Assembly: GCF_006965485.1 (NCBI RefSeq)
Contig: NZ_CP041360.1
Location: 6,676,501-6,740,500 of the forward strand
Length of the DNA: 64,000 nucleotides
Direction: 5' to 3'
From: Spirosoma sp. KCTC 42546
GTDB taxonomy: Bacteria > Bacteroidota > Bacteroidia > Cytophagales > Spirosomataceae
This document shows positions 9,714 to 18,293 of the stretch, piece by piece; within the stretch, counting starts at the first letter, position 1, and each line of letters opens with the position of its first letter. The translations under genes and the position numbers were made by a program. The notes under the pieces were generated by a model. It worked only from the letters and a program-made list of their open reading frames with translations, was not told where the DNA came from and did not search any database.

Positions 9714-9745
9714 CTATGTAAGTTCTTACGTAACCCCTTACATAG
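9714..9745. promoter_or_regulatory. inverted-repeat operator upstream of the MarR gene
   Basis: CTATGTAAG at 9714-9722 and CTTACATAG at 9737-9745 form a perfect 9-bp inverted repeat with a 14-bp spacer, with further TTACGTAA-like symmetry inside. The right arm ends one base before the ATG of the MarR gene and the left arm faces the divergent RidA gene. The placement suits autoregulation by a MarR dimer and possible control of both transcripts. Confidence 0.65.
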
Positions 9746-9746
9746 T

Positions 9747-10244
9747 ATGGATTTTATGGCCGAAATGGCCGAGTTAGCGCTTGCCAGCCGACTCAGGCGA
9801 TTAAGTGATGTGTATTGGCAGGGTGTAACCGCAACCTACCGGCAGTCGGGTCTGGATTTCGATGTACGATGGGCCACCATTTTTGTGCTCATTGCCCGGC
9901 AAGGACCCGTGGCTGTTATGGAGATCGCCGAGCGATTAGGCATAACGCACCCTGCTGTGATTCAGGTAATTAACGAACTGGAAAAGAATAATCTGATTAC
10001 CTCCGCCAAGTCGGAGCAGGATGGGCGAAAACGCTTGCTGACACTGAGCGAAACCGGCCAGGAGATGCTTCCAAAACTCCAGCCTTTGTGGGATGCCTTT
10101 ATTGCGGTCAATCAGGAAATGCTGGGCAAACAGGCGCACAACCTGCTAACCTCACTTCAGGAAATGGAAACACAACTGGCCGAACGCACCTTCTTCGACC
10201 GTATTCAGGATCAATTAAACCGAAACAAAACTAACTACTGTTAA
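9747..10244 (+). CDS. MarR family transcriptional regulator
   Basis: 165 residues with a winged-helix core: helix-turn-helix V-M-E-I-A-E-R-L-G-I-T-H-P-A-V-I-Q-V-I-N-E-L, then the wing S-E-Q-D-G-R-K-R-L-L-T-L-S. The D-x-R-x-R-L-type wing signature of MarR is present. A second ATG at 9756 is an alternative start. The GNAT gene begins 4 bp after the stop, so the two are cotranscribed. MarR proteins usually repress nearby genes until a small ligand binds. Candidate targets here are itself plus the GNAT gene and the divergent RidA/metallophosphatase pair. Confidence 0.92.
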   Translation: MDFMAEMAELALASRLRRLSDVYWQGVTATYRQSGLDFDVRWATIFVLIARQGPVAVMEIAERLGITHPAVIQVINELEKNNLITSAKSEQDGRKRLLTLSETGQEMLPKLQPLWDAFIAVNQEMLGKQAHNLLTSLQEMETQLAERTFFDRIQDQLNRNKTNYC

Positions 10245-10248
10245 GACG

Positions 10249-10725
10249 ATGAACGACGTTTCCATCATTCCTTACTCACCAGAGTATCAGCCTGATTTCA
10301 AACGCCTGAATATTGACTGGATTTCCCATTACTTTACGGTTGAACCGCACGACCTGGAGCAATTAGATCAGCCTGAAACGTATATCCTGCCAAACAATGG
10401 CCAAATCCTTCTGGCTCGGATTGGCGATAAAATCGTTGGTTGCGTAGCCATGGTCAACACCGGAATACCGGACCAGGAAGAGACCAGCTTCGAATTAGCA
10501 AAAATGGCGGTTTCGCCAGATACACAGGGCAAGGGAATTGGTAAAAAGCTATGTGTAGCCGCCATTGACTACGCCCGGCAACTAGGGGTTAAAACCGTCT
10601 GGCTCGAATCAAATCGAATCTTAACTCCTGCCCTGACCATGTACGCCAGCGTAGGCTTCCGGGAAGTGCCCAGCGTGCCCACCCCCTACAGCCGGGCTGA
10701 TATTCGAATGGAGATGATGTTATAA
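10249..10725 (+). CDS. GNAT family N-acetyltransferase
   Basis: 158 residues. Acetyl-CoA-binding motif A is intact: F-E-L-A-K-M-A-V-S-P-D-T-Q-G-K-G-I-G-K-K-L (Q/R-x-x-G-x-G/A type). It is followed by G-V-K-T-V-W-L-E-S-N and the C-terminal Y-x-x-x-G-F-R-E-V-P. The substrate is unknown. A small acetyltransferase directly behind a MarR regulator is a common two-gene arrangement; a detoxification role is an inference from that layout. Confidence 0.9.
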   Translation: MNDVSIIPYSPEYQPDFKRLNIDWISHYFTVEPHDLEQLDQPETYILPNNGQILLARIGDKIVGCVAMVNTGIPDQEETSFELAKMAVSPDTQGKGIGKKLCVAAIDYARQLGVKTVWLESNRILTPALTMYASVGFREVPSVPTPYSRADIRMEMML

Positions 10726-10731
10726 ATGGCA

Positions 10732-10808
10732 TTAACCACAGAGGCACAGAGAACACAGAGTTTTTAGGCACTATTTTTTCTCTGTGTTTTCTGTGCCTCT
10801 GTGGTTAA
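10732..10808. repeat. long inverted repeat, probable bidirectional terminator
   Basis: Two 29-bp arms (10732-10760 and 10780-10808) pair with a single mismatch around a 19-bp loop. The arms consist of a direct run of ACCACAGAGGCACAGAG-type sequence. It sits between the convergent GNAT and GH20 genes, 7 and 4 bp from their ends, so it can terminate both. The ACCACAGAG/GCACAGAG sequence style is a dispersed intergenic repeat I have seen in unrelated bacteria. Confidence 0.8.
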
Positions 10809-10811
10809 ACC

Positions 10812-12479
10812 TTATTTCTTCGCGGTTTCTTTCGGCCAGACATACTCGAAGTTCTTATTGATCGGAGCTTCAAAGTAATTGACATTCAGGTAGTCTAATC
10901 GTTTTTTATGTACTTCCAGACGCTGCTTGAAATCGTCAATGTTCTTACCCTCGGCGGGTGTCCAGGCCGTTTCGGCAACGGCAATCAGGCGTGGGTAGGT
11001 CATATACTCAACGTATTGTGTCGTTGGCAGATATTCCGACCAAATGTTAGCCTGCACACCTAGTACGTGCTTTGCCTGTTCAGAAGTCAGACTATCCGAC
11101 ACTGATGGGTTAAAACTATACACTTTTTCGAGGGGCAAAAAACCGCCAATTGCGACTGGTTGAGGCTGCGTTTTCGGATCGACCTGGTAGTAATCGAGGT
11201 AGCAGTAAGTGGTTGGACTCATCACAACATCATGATTCTGACGAGCAGCAGCAATGCCTCCCTTTATACCCCGCCAGCTCATTACCGTAGCATTTGGCGA
11301 TAGTCCCCCCTCCAGAATTTCGTCCCAGCCAATGATCCGGCGGCCTTTGGACATAACAAATTTGTCGATGCGACGGATAAAATAGCTTTGCAGTTCGTGT
11401 TCATCTTTCAGGCCTTCTTTCTTCATCAATTCCTGACAGAACCGGCTCTGTTTCCATTCCGTTTTCGGGCATTCATCACCGCCAATGTGGATGTATTGAC
11501 TCGGAAACAAATCCATTACTTCGGTAAGCACATTTTCCAGAAACGTAAACGTTTCCTCGCGCGGAAAAAGCACTTGATCATGGACACCCCAGGTGCTGCT
11601 TACGGGCAGCATACGGTCGATGTTACCACCTAGTTCGGGGTAGGCAGCCAGCACCGCAACGGAGTGACCAGGCATTTCAATTTCGGGAATAACCGTTATA
11701 AAACGCGCCTGCGCATATTTAACCACGTCCCGTATGTCGTCCTGCGTATAGAAACCACCGTAAGGCTTGTTGTCGTATTTATGATCCCGGTAATGGCCCA
11801 CCATGGTTGCTGGTCGGATAGAAGCCACTTCTGTCAATTTAGGGTATTTTTTGATTTCGATCCGCCAGCCCTGGTCCTCCGTTAAATGCCAGTGAAATGT
11901 ATTCATTTTGTGCAGAGCCAGTAGGTCGATGTATTTTTTTATAAATGGCACTGGGTAGAAATAACGACCTACATCGAGCATCGAGCCCCGATAGCCATAT
12001 CGTGGCTGGTCTTCGATCATGCAGGCAGGTATTGACCAGGTCACTCCACCTACTTTTGTGGAGCTGAACACAGCCGCTGGCATCAGTTGCATGAGCGATT
12101 GGACACCATAGAAAAAACCCTGAGGTTGCTCAGCGGATATACTAATTTGTTTCGGCGAAACAGTAAGCGTGTATCCCTCAGCCCCTAACTTCGATCCTTG
12201 AGCAGGTACAAACGCAATTCCTTTTGCTACTTTACCAACCGTAACCGTTGGGGTTGTGCCTGTAGATTTTGCCAATTGATCGGCCAGCATCTGCGCAATT
12301 CGGCGAACCTCCGCATGAGTTGACTGTACTGTAATAACCGGTTTTGCCGGTAGGATATAGCTCCCACTATTCGTTTCCAATCGGGTGGGTTTGGGCATAA
12401 TGGCGTACGTAGCCGTTTGCGCATATAATCCCCCTGCCGAAACCAATAGAGTAATCAGGCAGACTAGTCGTTTTTTCAT
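10812..12479 (-). CDS. beta-N-acetylhexosaminidase, glycoside hydrolase family 20
   Basis: 555 residues with signal peptide (ends G-G-L-Y-A-Q). An N-terminal GH20b-type domain (residues ~25-150) is followed by the GH20 TIM barrel. It carries R-G-S-M-L-D-V-G-R-Y, H-W-H-L-T-E-D-Q-G-W-R and the catalytic pair D335-E336 in H-I-G-G-D-E. It should release terminal GlcNAc or GalNAc from chitin, peptidoglycan or glycoprotein glycans in the periplasm or at the surface, using the substrate-assisted GH20 mechanism. The SGNH hydrolase gene lies just upstream on the same strand (37 bp), suggesting joint action on acylated or acetylated glycans. Confidence 0.94.
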   Translation of the reverse strand: MKKRLVCLITLLVSAGGLYAQTATYAIMPKPTRLETNSGSYILPAKPVITVQSTHAEVRRIAQMLADQLAKSTGTTPTVTVGKVAKGIAFVPAQGSKLGAEGYTLTVSPKQISISAEQPQGFFYGVQSLMQLMPAAVFSSTKVGGVTWSIPACMIEDQPRYGYRGSMLDVGRYFYPVPFIKKYIDLLALHKMNTFHWHLTEDQGWRIEIKKYPKLTEVASIRPATMVGHYRDHKYDNKPYGGFYTQDDIRDVVKYAQARFITVIPEIEMPGHSVAVLAAYPELGGNIDRMLPVSSTWGVHDQVLFPREETFTFLENVLTEVMDLFPSQYIHIGGDECPKTEWKQSRFCQELMKKEGLKDEHELQSYFIRRIDKFVMSKGRRIIGWDEILEGGLSPNATVMSWRGIKGGIAAARQNHDVVMSPTTYCYLDYYQVDPKTQPQPVAIGGFLPLEKVYSFNPSVSDSLTSEQAKHVLGVQANIWSEYLPTTQYVEYMTYPRLIAVAETAWTPAEGKNIDDFKQRLEVHKKRLDYLNVNYFEAPINKNFEYVWPKETAKK

Positions 12480-12515
12480 AGAGGAATAGGGTTTGTTAGA
12501 GACTAGCGGATGGAT

Positions 12516-13154
12516 TTACTTCAAATAAGGACGCAACACCGTAGCCCACCGCTGATAGCCTTCGGGCAGCATGTGCAAGCTGTCGGGCTTAAATAGTTCG
12601 GGGACAGGCTGTCCGGCTTTTGTAAGCATCACAGGCCGAATATCCACGAATTGAGTATTCTTTCGTTTCGCCAGATACTGTTTAATGAGGTCATTAGCGA
12701 TATCGTTTTCGGGGAAAAACTTCCGACGCGAGGGGCTGGGCTTGATCGAGATAAAGGTAAACAGCACATTAGGCAATTTCTGGCGAACATGCACAAATAA
12801 GGCTACAAAACGGTCAAAGGTCTGTTGCCCGGTTTGGTTGCCGGAAGCAATGTCATTTTCGCCTGCGTACAGAACAATTTGCTTTGGGTGATACGGAACA
12901 ATAACCCGATCCGCATAGCGTACTACATCACTTAGCTGAGATCCACCAAATCCACGCTGGAGTATAGTATGTTTAGGAAAATAATCGGTTAAATTATCCC
13001 ACATCCGAATGGATGAACTGCCCGTAAACACAATCGGATTTCGGGGTGGTGGCGAGGTTTTGTCCGCTTTTTCAAACGCAAGGATTTCATTTTCGAAGGG
13101 CGCATTTTGTGCTATCGAGTAGAATGGGATCAAGAGTAAAAAAAAGAATCTCAT
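12516..13154 (-). CDS. exported SGNH/GDSL hydrolase
   Basis: 212 residues from the ATG at 13154, which gives a normal signal peptide (M-R-F-F-F-L-L-L-I-P-F-Y-S-I-A-Q). A longer in-frame start at 13229 would put 25 extra residues before it. SGNH blocks are present: G-S-S-S-I-R-M-W (nucleophile Ser), G-F-G-G-S, Y-A-G-E-N-D (block III Asn) and D-S-L-H-M-L (catalytic Asp/His). Likely an esterase or deacetylase acting on a glycan. It sits between GH20 and a small exported protein, all on the minus strand. Confidence 0.9.
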   Translation of the reverse strand: MRFFFLLLIPFYSIAQNAPFENEILAFEKADKTSPPPRNPIVFTGSSSIRMWDNLTDYFPKHTILQRGFGGSQLSDVVRYADRVIVPYHPKQIVLYAGENDIASGNQTGQQTFDRFVALFVHVRQKLPNVLFTFISIKPSPSRRKFFPENDIANDLIKQYLAKRKNTQFVDIRPVMLTKAGQPVPELFKPDSLHMLPEGYQRWATVLRPYLK

Positions 13155-13179
13155 CATTGAGCCAGCAAAATTTACAAGG

Positions 13180-13803
13180 TTATGCAATCCAGAATCTAAA
13201 TGTATCAACGAGTATCCAGGCTTTATCAACTTTTTCTAACATAATCAACTCTCCTCGTCCACAAGTACCACCACAGGAAAAACTACCGAAAAAAAGAGCT
13301 TTCGTTTTATCCGTACTATATGCAATCCTCGACACTCCAAAAATATAATGAGGCAATGAGTCAGCAGCTGGTTCTGAATCAGGGTGCAGCTTTCGAAATT
13401 GAGAGAGTAACTGTAGAGGATAGCGAACCTTTAATTTCGATGGTAGTAAAAAGGCTTGCCGTTGGTGGACAGATTGCTTAACGTTTTCAAATAGCGAGGC
13501 CCAGGCAGAGTCTCGTGCCTTATTGCACCTTGTAGTATCATTTAAATACTTACAGCGGTCACCTAAATTGCTGGTTACCCATGACCAAGTTGTTTTGGGG
13601 TGAATATTAAGTGCCGTACTCGTGGTTGAGTCAGTTAGGATAATTGGCGTTACCGCTGGAACATGTTTGTAAAACGAGAACCCATTCAGATAACTTGAAT
13701 ATATTCCATAATCATCATCTGTAAGAAGAGCCGATTCATTTACCGGTTTACAGAATGACATACCCAGGCACAAGCAAATTAGGAGTTTATTAAGGTACAT
13801 CAT
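13180..13803 (-). CDS. small exported protein of unknown function
   Basis: 207 residues with a hydrophobic N-terminus ending in G-M-S-F-C, possibly a lipobox, although the -1/-2 residues are not ideal. Inside are two Cys-containing stretches (G-D-R-C-K-Y-L-N-D-T-T-R-C and F-S-C-G-G-T-C-G-R-G-E). The latter is a compact CGGTCG turn near the C-terminus that could hold a metal or disulfide. I do not recognise the family. It lies 25 bp upstream of the SGNH gene start and could be co-transcribed with it. Confidence 0.6.
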   Translation of the reverse strand: MMYLNKLLICLCLGMSFCKPVNESALLTDDDYGIYSSYLNGFSFYKHVPAVTPIILTDSTTSTALNIHPKTTWSWVTSNLGDRCKYLNDTTRCNKARDSAWASLFENVKQSVHQRQAFLLPSKLKVRYPLQLLSQFRKLHPDSEPAADSLPHYIFGVSRIAYSTDKTKALFFGSFSCGGTCGRGELIMLEKVDKAWILVDTFRFWIA

Positions 13804-13867
13804 CTACGAACAAGCAGGGTTTTCTTGCCAATAGATTCAGGAAAGCGTAATTTCCATACCCTACTTG

Positions 13868-15193
13868 TCAAATAAAAGGCACGACGGTCTCTAAACTCAT
13901 GCCCCGAGAGCCTTTCACCAATACGTGCGTATCGCTCATAGGATTGTCCATGAGCCAGTTGTGTAACGAAAATTTATCAGGAAAATAGTAGGCTTTCGGC
14001 AGATAGCCCAGGGCGTAGTGCATGTCTTTGCCGGCCAGAATGACCAGGTCAAACTGGCTGTCGGCAATGAGTTTACCCAGTGCCGCATGTTCCGCTTCAC
14101 TTTCGTCGCCGAGTTCGTACATATCACCTAAAATCACCACTTTGCGTTTGGCCGGAGTAGCGGCAAACTGGCGAATGGCCGCCGACATTGAACTGGGGTT
14201 GGCATTATACGCATCGAGCAACACCGTATTGGTGCCTTTGGTAATGACCTGCGAGCGGTTATTGGTTGGATTGTAATCCGCAATAGCGCGATTGGCCTCT
14301 TCGGGCGATATACCGAAATAATCGCCGATTGCCAGTGCCGCCATCATGTTCTCGAAATTATATCGCCCCGGCAGATGGGTTGTTATTTCCTGACCGTTTG
14401 AATCACGGTAAACAACAACGGGCGACTCCTGCACTAATTCAATTGGCTCGTTGGGTGAATCCACAGCGGGATAGAAGATAGCTTCGGCAAAGACAGCCTC
14501 CGGGCGGTGATGTTTCAGTCGTTCGCGGTACATGGCGGTCAGGGTTTTATCGCGCGAATTGATAAAGACCGTTTGGCCGTTCTGAATCAGGTAATCATAC
14601 AATTCGCCTTTGCCTTTTCGAACACCCTCAATTCCCCCGAAACCTTCCAGATGTGCTTTGCCAACATTGGTAATCAAACCGTGCGTAGGTTGGGTAATGG
14701 AACAAAGGAGTTCAATTTCCTTCTGATGGTTCGCGCCCATCTCAACAACCGCCATTTCATACTGCTCAGTAATAGCGAGCAAGGTTAGTGGCACACCAAT
14801 ATGATTGTTCAGATTGCCGATAGTGGCATAGGTTTGGTAATTTTTCGACAATACAGCCGCTATTAACTCTTTTGTAGTCGTCTTGCCATTGGAGCCGGTT
14901 AGACCAATAACGGGGAAGCTAAACGTTTTTCGGTGGTGGCGAGCCAGGTCCTGCAAGGCCGTTAACCCGTCAGTAACGAGCAAACAGCGTTCCTGATCGC
15001 GGGCGGCAACGGCGGGGTCATCAACCAGTGCATAGCGGGCACCCGCTGCCAGAGCCTGCCCGGCAAATTGATTCCCATCAAACTTATCCCCTTTGAGGGC
15101 AACAAACAGGCAATCGGGGGTAATTCGGCGTGTATCGGTCGAAACACCCGTGCATTCCTGAAATTTATGGTATAGTTGTTCGATGGTATTCAT
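13868..15193 (-). CDS. murF: UDP-N-acetylmuramoyl-tripeptide--D-alanyl-D-alanine ligase
   Basis: 441 residues from the ATG at 15193. An in-frame extension to 15427 crosses a dispersed inverted repeat and is rejected. Mur ligase features are S-T-D-T-R near the N-terminus, the ATP-binding G-L-T-G-S-N-G-K-T-T at 97-106, and N-L-N-N-H-I-G-V-P-L-T-L-L. Further along are E-M-G-A-N-H, D-A-Y-N-A-N-P-S-S-M and G-D-M-Y-E-L-G. It adds D-Ala-D-Ala to the UDP-MurNAc-tripeptide in the last cytoplasmic step of peptidoglycan precursor synthesis. It is isolated from other mur genes here. Confidence 0.96.
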   Translation of the reverse strand: MNTIEQLYHKFQECTGVSTDTRRITPDCLFVALKGDKFDGNQFAGQALAAGARYALVDDPAVAARDQERCLLVTDGLTALQDLARHHRKTFSFPVIGLTGSNGKTTTKELIAAVLSKNYQTYATIGNLNNHIGVPLTLLAITEQYEMAVVEMGANHQKEIELLCSITQPTHGLITNVGKAHLEGFGGIEGVRKGKGELYDYLIQNGQTVFINSRDKTLTAMYRERLKHHRPEAVFAEAIFYPAVDSPNEPIELVQESPVVVYRDSNGQEITTHLPGRYNFENMMAALAIGDYFGISPEEANRAIADYNPTNNRSQVITKGTNTVLLDAYNANPSSMSAAIRQFAATPAKRKVVILGDMYELGDESEAEHAALGKLIADSQFDLVILAGKDMHYALGYLPKAYYFPDKFSLHNWLMDNPMSDTHVLVKGSRGMSLETVVPFI

Positions 15194-15228
15194 CACATTC
15201 GGAACAGTTTCTTCGTTTTCAATGAAAG

Positions 15229-15322
15229 ATTTAAACGCAAGGGACGCAAAGGTTGCACAAAGGGCGCAACTAAAATTTTGCTTTGCGCCCTTCGCGTAAC
15301 CTTTGCGCTCTTTGCGTTTAAA
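15229..15322. repeat. long imperfect inverted repeat between divergent genes
   Basis: About 45-bp arms pair with several mismatches. They are built from the dispersed words AACGCAAAGGGCGCAAAG and GACGCAAAGGTTGC. It lies 36 bp upstream of the murF start and ends 15 bp before the VCBS-protein ATG. It therefore sits in the shared promoter or leader region rather than at gene ends. Confidence 0.75.
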
Positions 15323-15337
15323 ATCGCCCAAAATTAG

Positions 15338-17587
15338 ATGAAAAAGCTGTTTACGCTTTGTTTTTTGCTCAGCCCATTGCTCAACTATGGGCAATCTGCC
15401 GGAGCCATTGCCTTTCGGTACGATCAAAGTCCAACAATTAGTGTAAGTAACAAAGTATTAATAAACCCCTGGGCGGGTGGGTTAAACACAACCCAGTACT
15501 CGACCATTCGTTTAAATGACGATGCCCGGGACGACCTCGTGGTGTTTGACCGATCCACAAACAAGGTCAGTACATTCCTGGCAATTGACAACCCAACCGG
15601 CAGCGGAATCGCCTGGAAATATGCCCCAGAATACGAAACGGCGTTCCCCAGGATCCTATACAGTTGGTTATTGCTGGTCGATTATGATCTCGACGGCAGA
15701 AAAGATCTGTTTACCTACGGAGCTGGGAATGTCCGGGTGTTTCACAATGAATCGCAGAATGGGCAGGTTGTGTTCAAAGTAGCCGCCGATCCGTTGATGA
15801 CGCTGGGCCTGAGCGGAAGCCGAATTCAATTGTACGTTGGCGGCACCGATATCCCCGCCATTACCGACTATGACGATGATGGCGATGTGGACATTATCAC
15901 CTTCGATGCAGACGGCAACATATTAGCCTACCAGCAAAACATGAGTTTTGAACGGACAGGCCTAAAAGGTGGCCTGGACTTTCAACGCACCGGTGATTTA
16001 TGCTGGGGCCACTTTCGGAAGGAGTTCTGTAATGATTTTACCTTTGGCTTTACGTGCGATGGATCGGGACGGGTAGCTGCCAGTCCCGTTAAACCGAGCG
16101 GGGCACGGCCCATGCATACAGGTAACACACTCACGGTGGTCGATACGGATGGCGATGGGAATAAAGATCTGTTGTTCGGTTTTGTAAGTTGCGAAAACAT
16201 AGCCCGGCTGCGTAATGCAGGCCCCAACAGCGACAAAGCGAATTTCACGAGTTATGACAGCCTGTTTCCTGCCAGCACGCCGATTCTGTTTCCGGCTTTC
16301 CCTGCTACTTTTTTCGAGGATGTAGATGGCGATGGTCAGAAGGACTTACTGGCATCGCCCAATGTGAATGCAAACGACAATTATGCCTTCGATTTTCGGG
16401 CATCGGGCTGGTTCTATAAAAACACGGGAACAACCCAAAAACCGAACTTCGAGTTAGTTCAGAAAGATTTCCTGCAAAGCGATATGCTTGATCTGGGTGA
16501 GCGAGCTGCTCCAGCGCTGGCGGATCTGGATGGCGATGGTGATATAGACATGCTCGTTGGGTATGGCGGAACTGGCCTGGGCTCCGCTTACCGAGCTGGC
16601 ATCTGGCAATTCGAGAATAAGGGTACGACCCAGAATCCAGCGTTTGTGCTTGTTACAACGGATTATCTAGGCATTGCCAAATCACTTGCGCTGATTAATA
16701 CCGTTCCTTCATTTGTTGATGTTGATGCCAATGGCAGTATGGATCTTGTTTTAACGGGAACATCTGCGCAGGCGGTTGAAATTCGGGTATTGATCAACTC
16801 GGCTGCTAAAGGTGCGCCAGCCCAATATAACCTTAGCAGTGCTATACGATGGCCTACACCGGATCTGATGGCCCCGCTTGATCTACTTACCGTAACGGAT
16901 GTTGATCGGGATGGTAAGCCGGACCTTTTGATTGGCCGGTATAACTATGGTACAATTCTTTACTACCGAAATGCCGGAACAGCAACCAGCCCCAGCTTTC
17001 AGCTGCAAAACCAGACGTTCGGCGGTATTACTACCGACGATTATATTTACGCAAAGGCCCGTTCTATTGTGGTAGCCGACTTAAACGGCGATCAGAAAAA
17101 TGAACTGGTCCTGGCGGCTGCGAATGGTACCGTTCGGGTTTATCAATTCCCCGACCCGGTCAACCAGTCCCTTACGCTGATCGACTCCTTGTCTTCCATC
17201 GGCTTACCGGGTATGGGCCTTGTTGCCGCTGCCGCCGACCTGGATGGTGATCAACTGCCTGATCTGATGCTGGGTAGTATTGCGGGTGGACTTCGCTACC
17301 TAAAAAATACGTCCAAGAAAGTAGTTGTCACAGGAGTACCTGAAGAACCAACGGGTCCCTGGGCGTTTCCAAATCCAACCGATCGCTACCTGACTGTACG
17401 CCCGCCCTTCACAGGTCGCGCAGAAGTACTTTCCTTATCAGGCCAAAGCATGCTGCCAACCCAACCCGTTTCGACTGATACCGACACGATAATTGATCTC
17501 GGCAGTCTACCCGATGGCACGTATCTGTTGCGACTCATGGGCGATAATCGGCCGGTGCAGGTACAGAAAGTGGTTGTCTGGAAATGA
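15338..17587 (+). CDS. secreted VCBS/FG-GAP repeat protein with T9SS sorting domain
   Basis: 749 residues. Signal peptide (M-K-K-L-F-T-L-C-F-L-L-S-P-L-L-N-Y-G-Q). The body contains at least eight FG-GAP/VCBS propeller repeats with Ca-binding loops such as D-Y-D-L-D-G-R-K-D, D-T-D-G-D-G-N-K-D, D-V-D-G-D-G-Q-K-D, D-L-D-G-D-G-D-I-D and D-V-D-R-D-G-K-P-D. The last ~75 residues form a type-A T9SS C-terminal domain: F-P-N-P-T-D-R-Y-L-T-V at the start, L-S-L-S-G-Q in the middle, and L-P-D-G-T-Y-L-L-R-L near the end. It is therefore expected to cross the outer membrane by the type IX system and be attached to or released from the surface. Function beyond a Ca-binding propeller is unknown. Confidence 0.92.
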   Translation: MKKLFTLCFLLSPLLNYGQSAGAIAFRYDQSPTISVSNKVLINPWAGGLNTTQYSTIRLNDDARDDLVVFDRSTNKVSTFLAIDNPTGSGIAWKYAPEYETAFPRILYSWLLLVDYDLDGRKDLFTYGAGNVRVFHNESQNGQVVFKVAADPLMTLGLSGSRIQLYVGGTDIPAITDYDDDGDVDIITFDADGNILAYQQNMSFERTGLKGGLDFQRTGDLCWGHFRKEFCNDFTFGFTCDGSGRVAASPVKPSGARPMHTGNTLTVVDTDGDGNKDLLFGFVSCENIARLRNAGPNSDKANFTSYDSLFPASTPILFPAFPATFFEDVDGDGQKDLLASPNVNANDNYAFDFRASGWFYKNTGTTQKPNFELVQKDFLQSDMLDLGERAAPALADLDGDGDIDMLVGYGGTGLGSAYRAGIWQFENKGTTQNPAFVLVTTDYLGIAKSLALINTVPSFVDVDANGSMDLVLTGTSAQAVEIRVLINSAAKGAPAQYNLSSAIRWPTPDLMAPLDLLTVTDVDRDGKPDLLIGRYNYGTILYYRNAGTATSPSFQLQNQTFGGITTDDYIYAKARSIVVADLNGDQKNELVLAAANGTVRVYQFPDPVNQSLTLIDSLSSIGLPGMGLVAAAADLDGDQLPDLMLGSIAGGLRYLKNTSKKVVVTGVPEEPTGPWAFPNPTDRYLTVRPPFTGRAEVLSLSGQSMLPTQPVSTDTDTIIDLGSLPDGTYLLRLMGDNRPVQVQKVVVWK

Positions 17588-17615
17588 CAACCGCGATACA
17601 ACCCTTAAAAAACGG

Positions 17616-17645
17616 AAGCTGTACCAGTGTACACTGGTACAGCTT
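17616..17645 (+). terminator. perfect 30-bp palindromic terminator
   Basis: 15-bp arms (AAGCTGTACCAGTGT and its complement) with no loop bases, preceded by an A run and followed by TTTT, 28 bp after the VCBS-protein stop. It could work in both directions. Confidence 0.85.
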
Positions 17646-17684
17646 TTACCTTGAAATACACTAAAGTTATAAATCAAAAAAGGC

Positions 17685-18010
17685 GCATTAACTAACCCAT
17701 TTGACGAAGAAGGGCACACACTAAGTCATGAGCAACCGCAATTAGTCTGAAACATATTCTCACAGCAACCCAACCCATTCGTGATGTGAACCTTGTATGA
17801 CTGTTGTCTACCGAGTTTGAATAAGCCTGATTGCCACACAATGGAACTATTGTTGGTCAAACGTAACGTACCACTTACACTATAGATGTTGGTAGCGAAA
17901 CTACATTGGCTGAGAATGGCCACAACTCTCAGCAAGCCGATCAGAGCCAGTTCGATACGGATCACCGAGAACCAAACTTTGCCTGAAGTAACATCCTTAC
18001 CAACTGCACA
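17685..18010 (-). pseudogene. decayed, inverted 3' remnant of a giant modular surface protein gene
   Basis: Read on the minus strand, this stretch aligns with the 3' part of the giant genes. T-N-I-Y-S-V-S-G-T-L-R-L-T-N-N matches the giants' T-N-T-Y-S-V-S-G-T-L-S-L-T-N-N. It continues through K-V-H-I-T-N-G-L-G-C-C, the equivalent of Y-T-I-R-I-Q-T-G-E-G-C-Y, to a degenerate version of the CPPxKCVP tail, where the bases AAGTGTGTGCC appear as TAGTGTGTGCC. Internal segments are deleted and the frame is interrupted near the end. It shows that a fourth cassette, in opposite orientation, once existed here. Confidence 0.7.
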
Positions 18011-18025
18011 AGTACTCAAAATTGT

Positions 18026-18239
18026 TCTTTAGGATTTTATTTAGTTGTTTAAGATATTATTTTTTGCCCGATTATTGACAGTTTCCATAAATACGCTTCT
18101 CTCGTCATTCCAGGCGCACTAGATGAGTAGCTGGTTCAGCTTTGTAAAGCATTCCTTACCCAATAACTTTTTTTGTCACTCTATAGAGAGATATTGATGC
18201 CGCTTTGACGGTATAGGATTTCATTTTGTTGTACAGGAT
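18026..18239 (+). promoter_or_regulatory. cassette leader A: two pairs of 20-bp-spaced direct repeats
   Basis: Diverged copies of a TGTTTAGGAY motif occur at 18026, 18046, 18210 and 18230. Spacing inside each pair is exactly 20 bp. The leader continues with CTTGTCGCATTGTTCTTG and runs into the TPR reading frame, as in the other two cassettes. It is probably a regulator-binding or promoter region. Confidence 0.6.
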
Positions 18240-18293
18240 TCTACTTGTCGCATTGTTCTTGTTTGCTTTCATTTAACAAAGCCACAAGAACTT

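Noticed and set aside
15194..15427. Longer start for murF
   Set aside because: The extension runs through the dispersed inverted repeat and into the divergent VCBS gene; MurF homology starts at the ATG at 15193.
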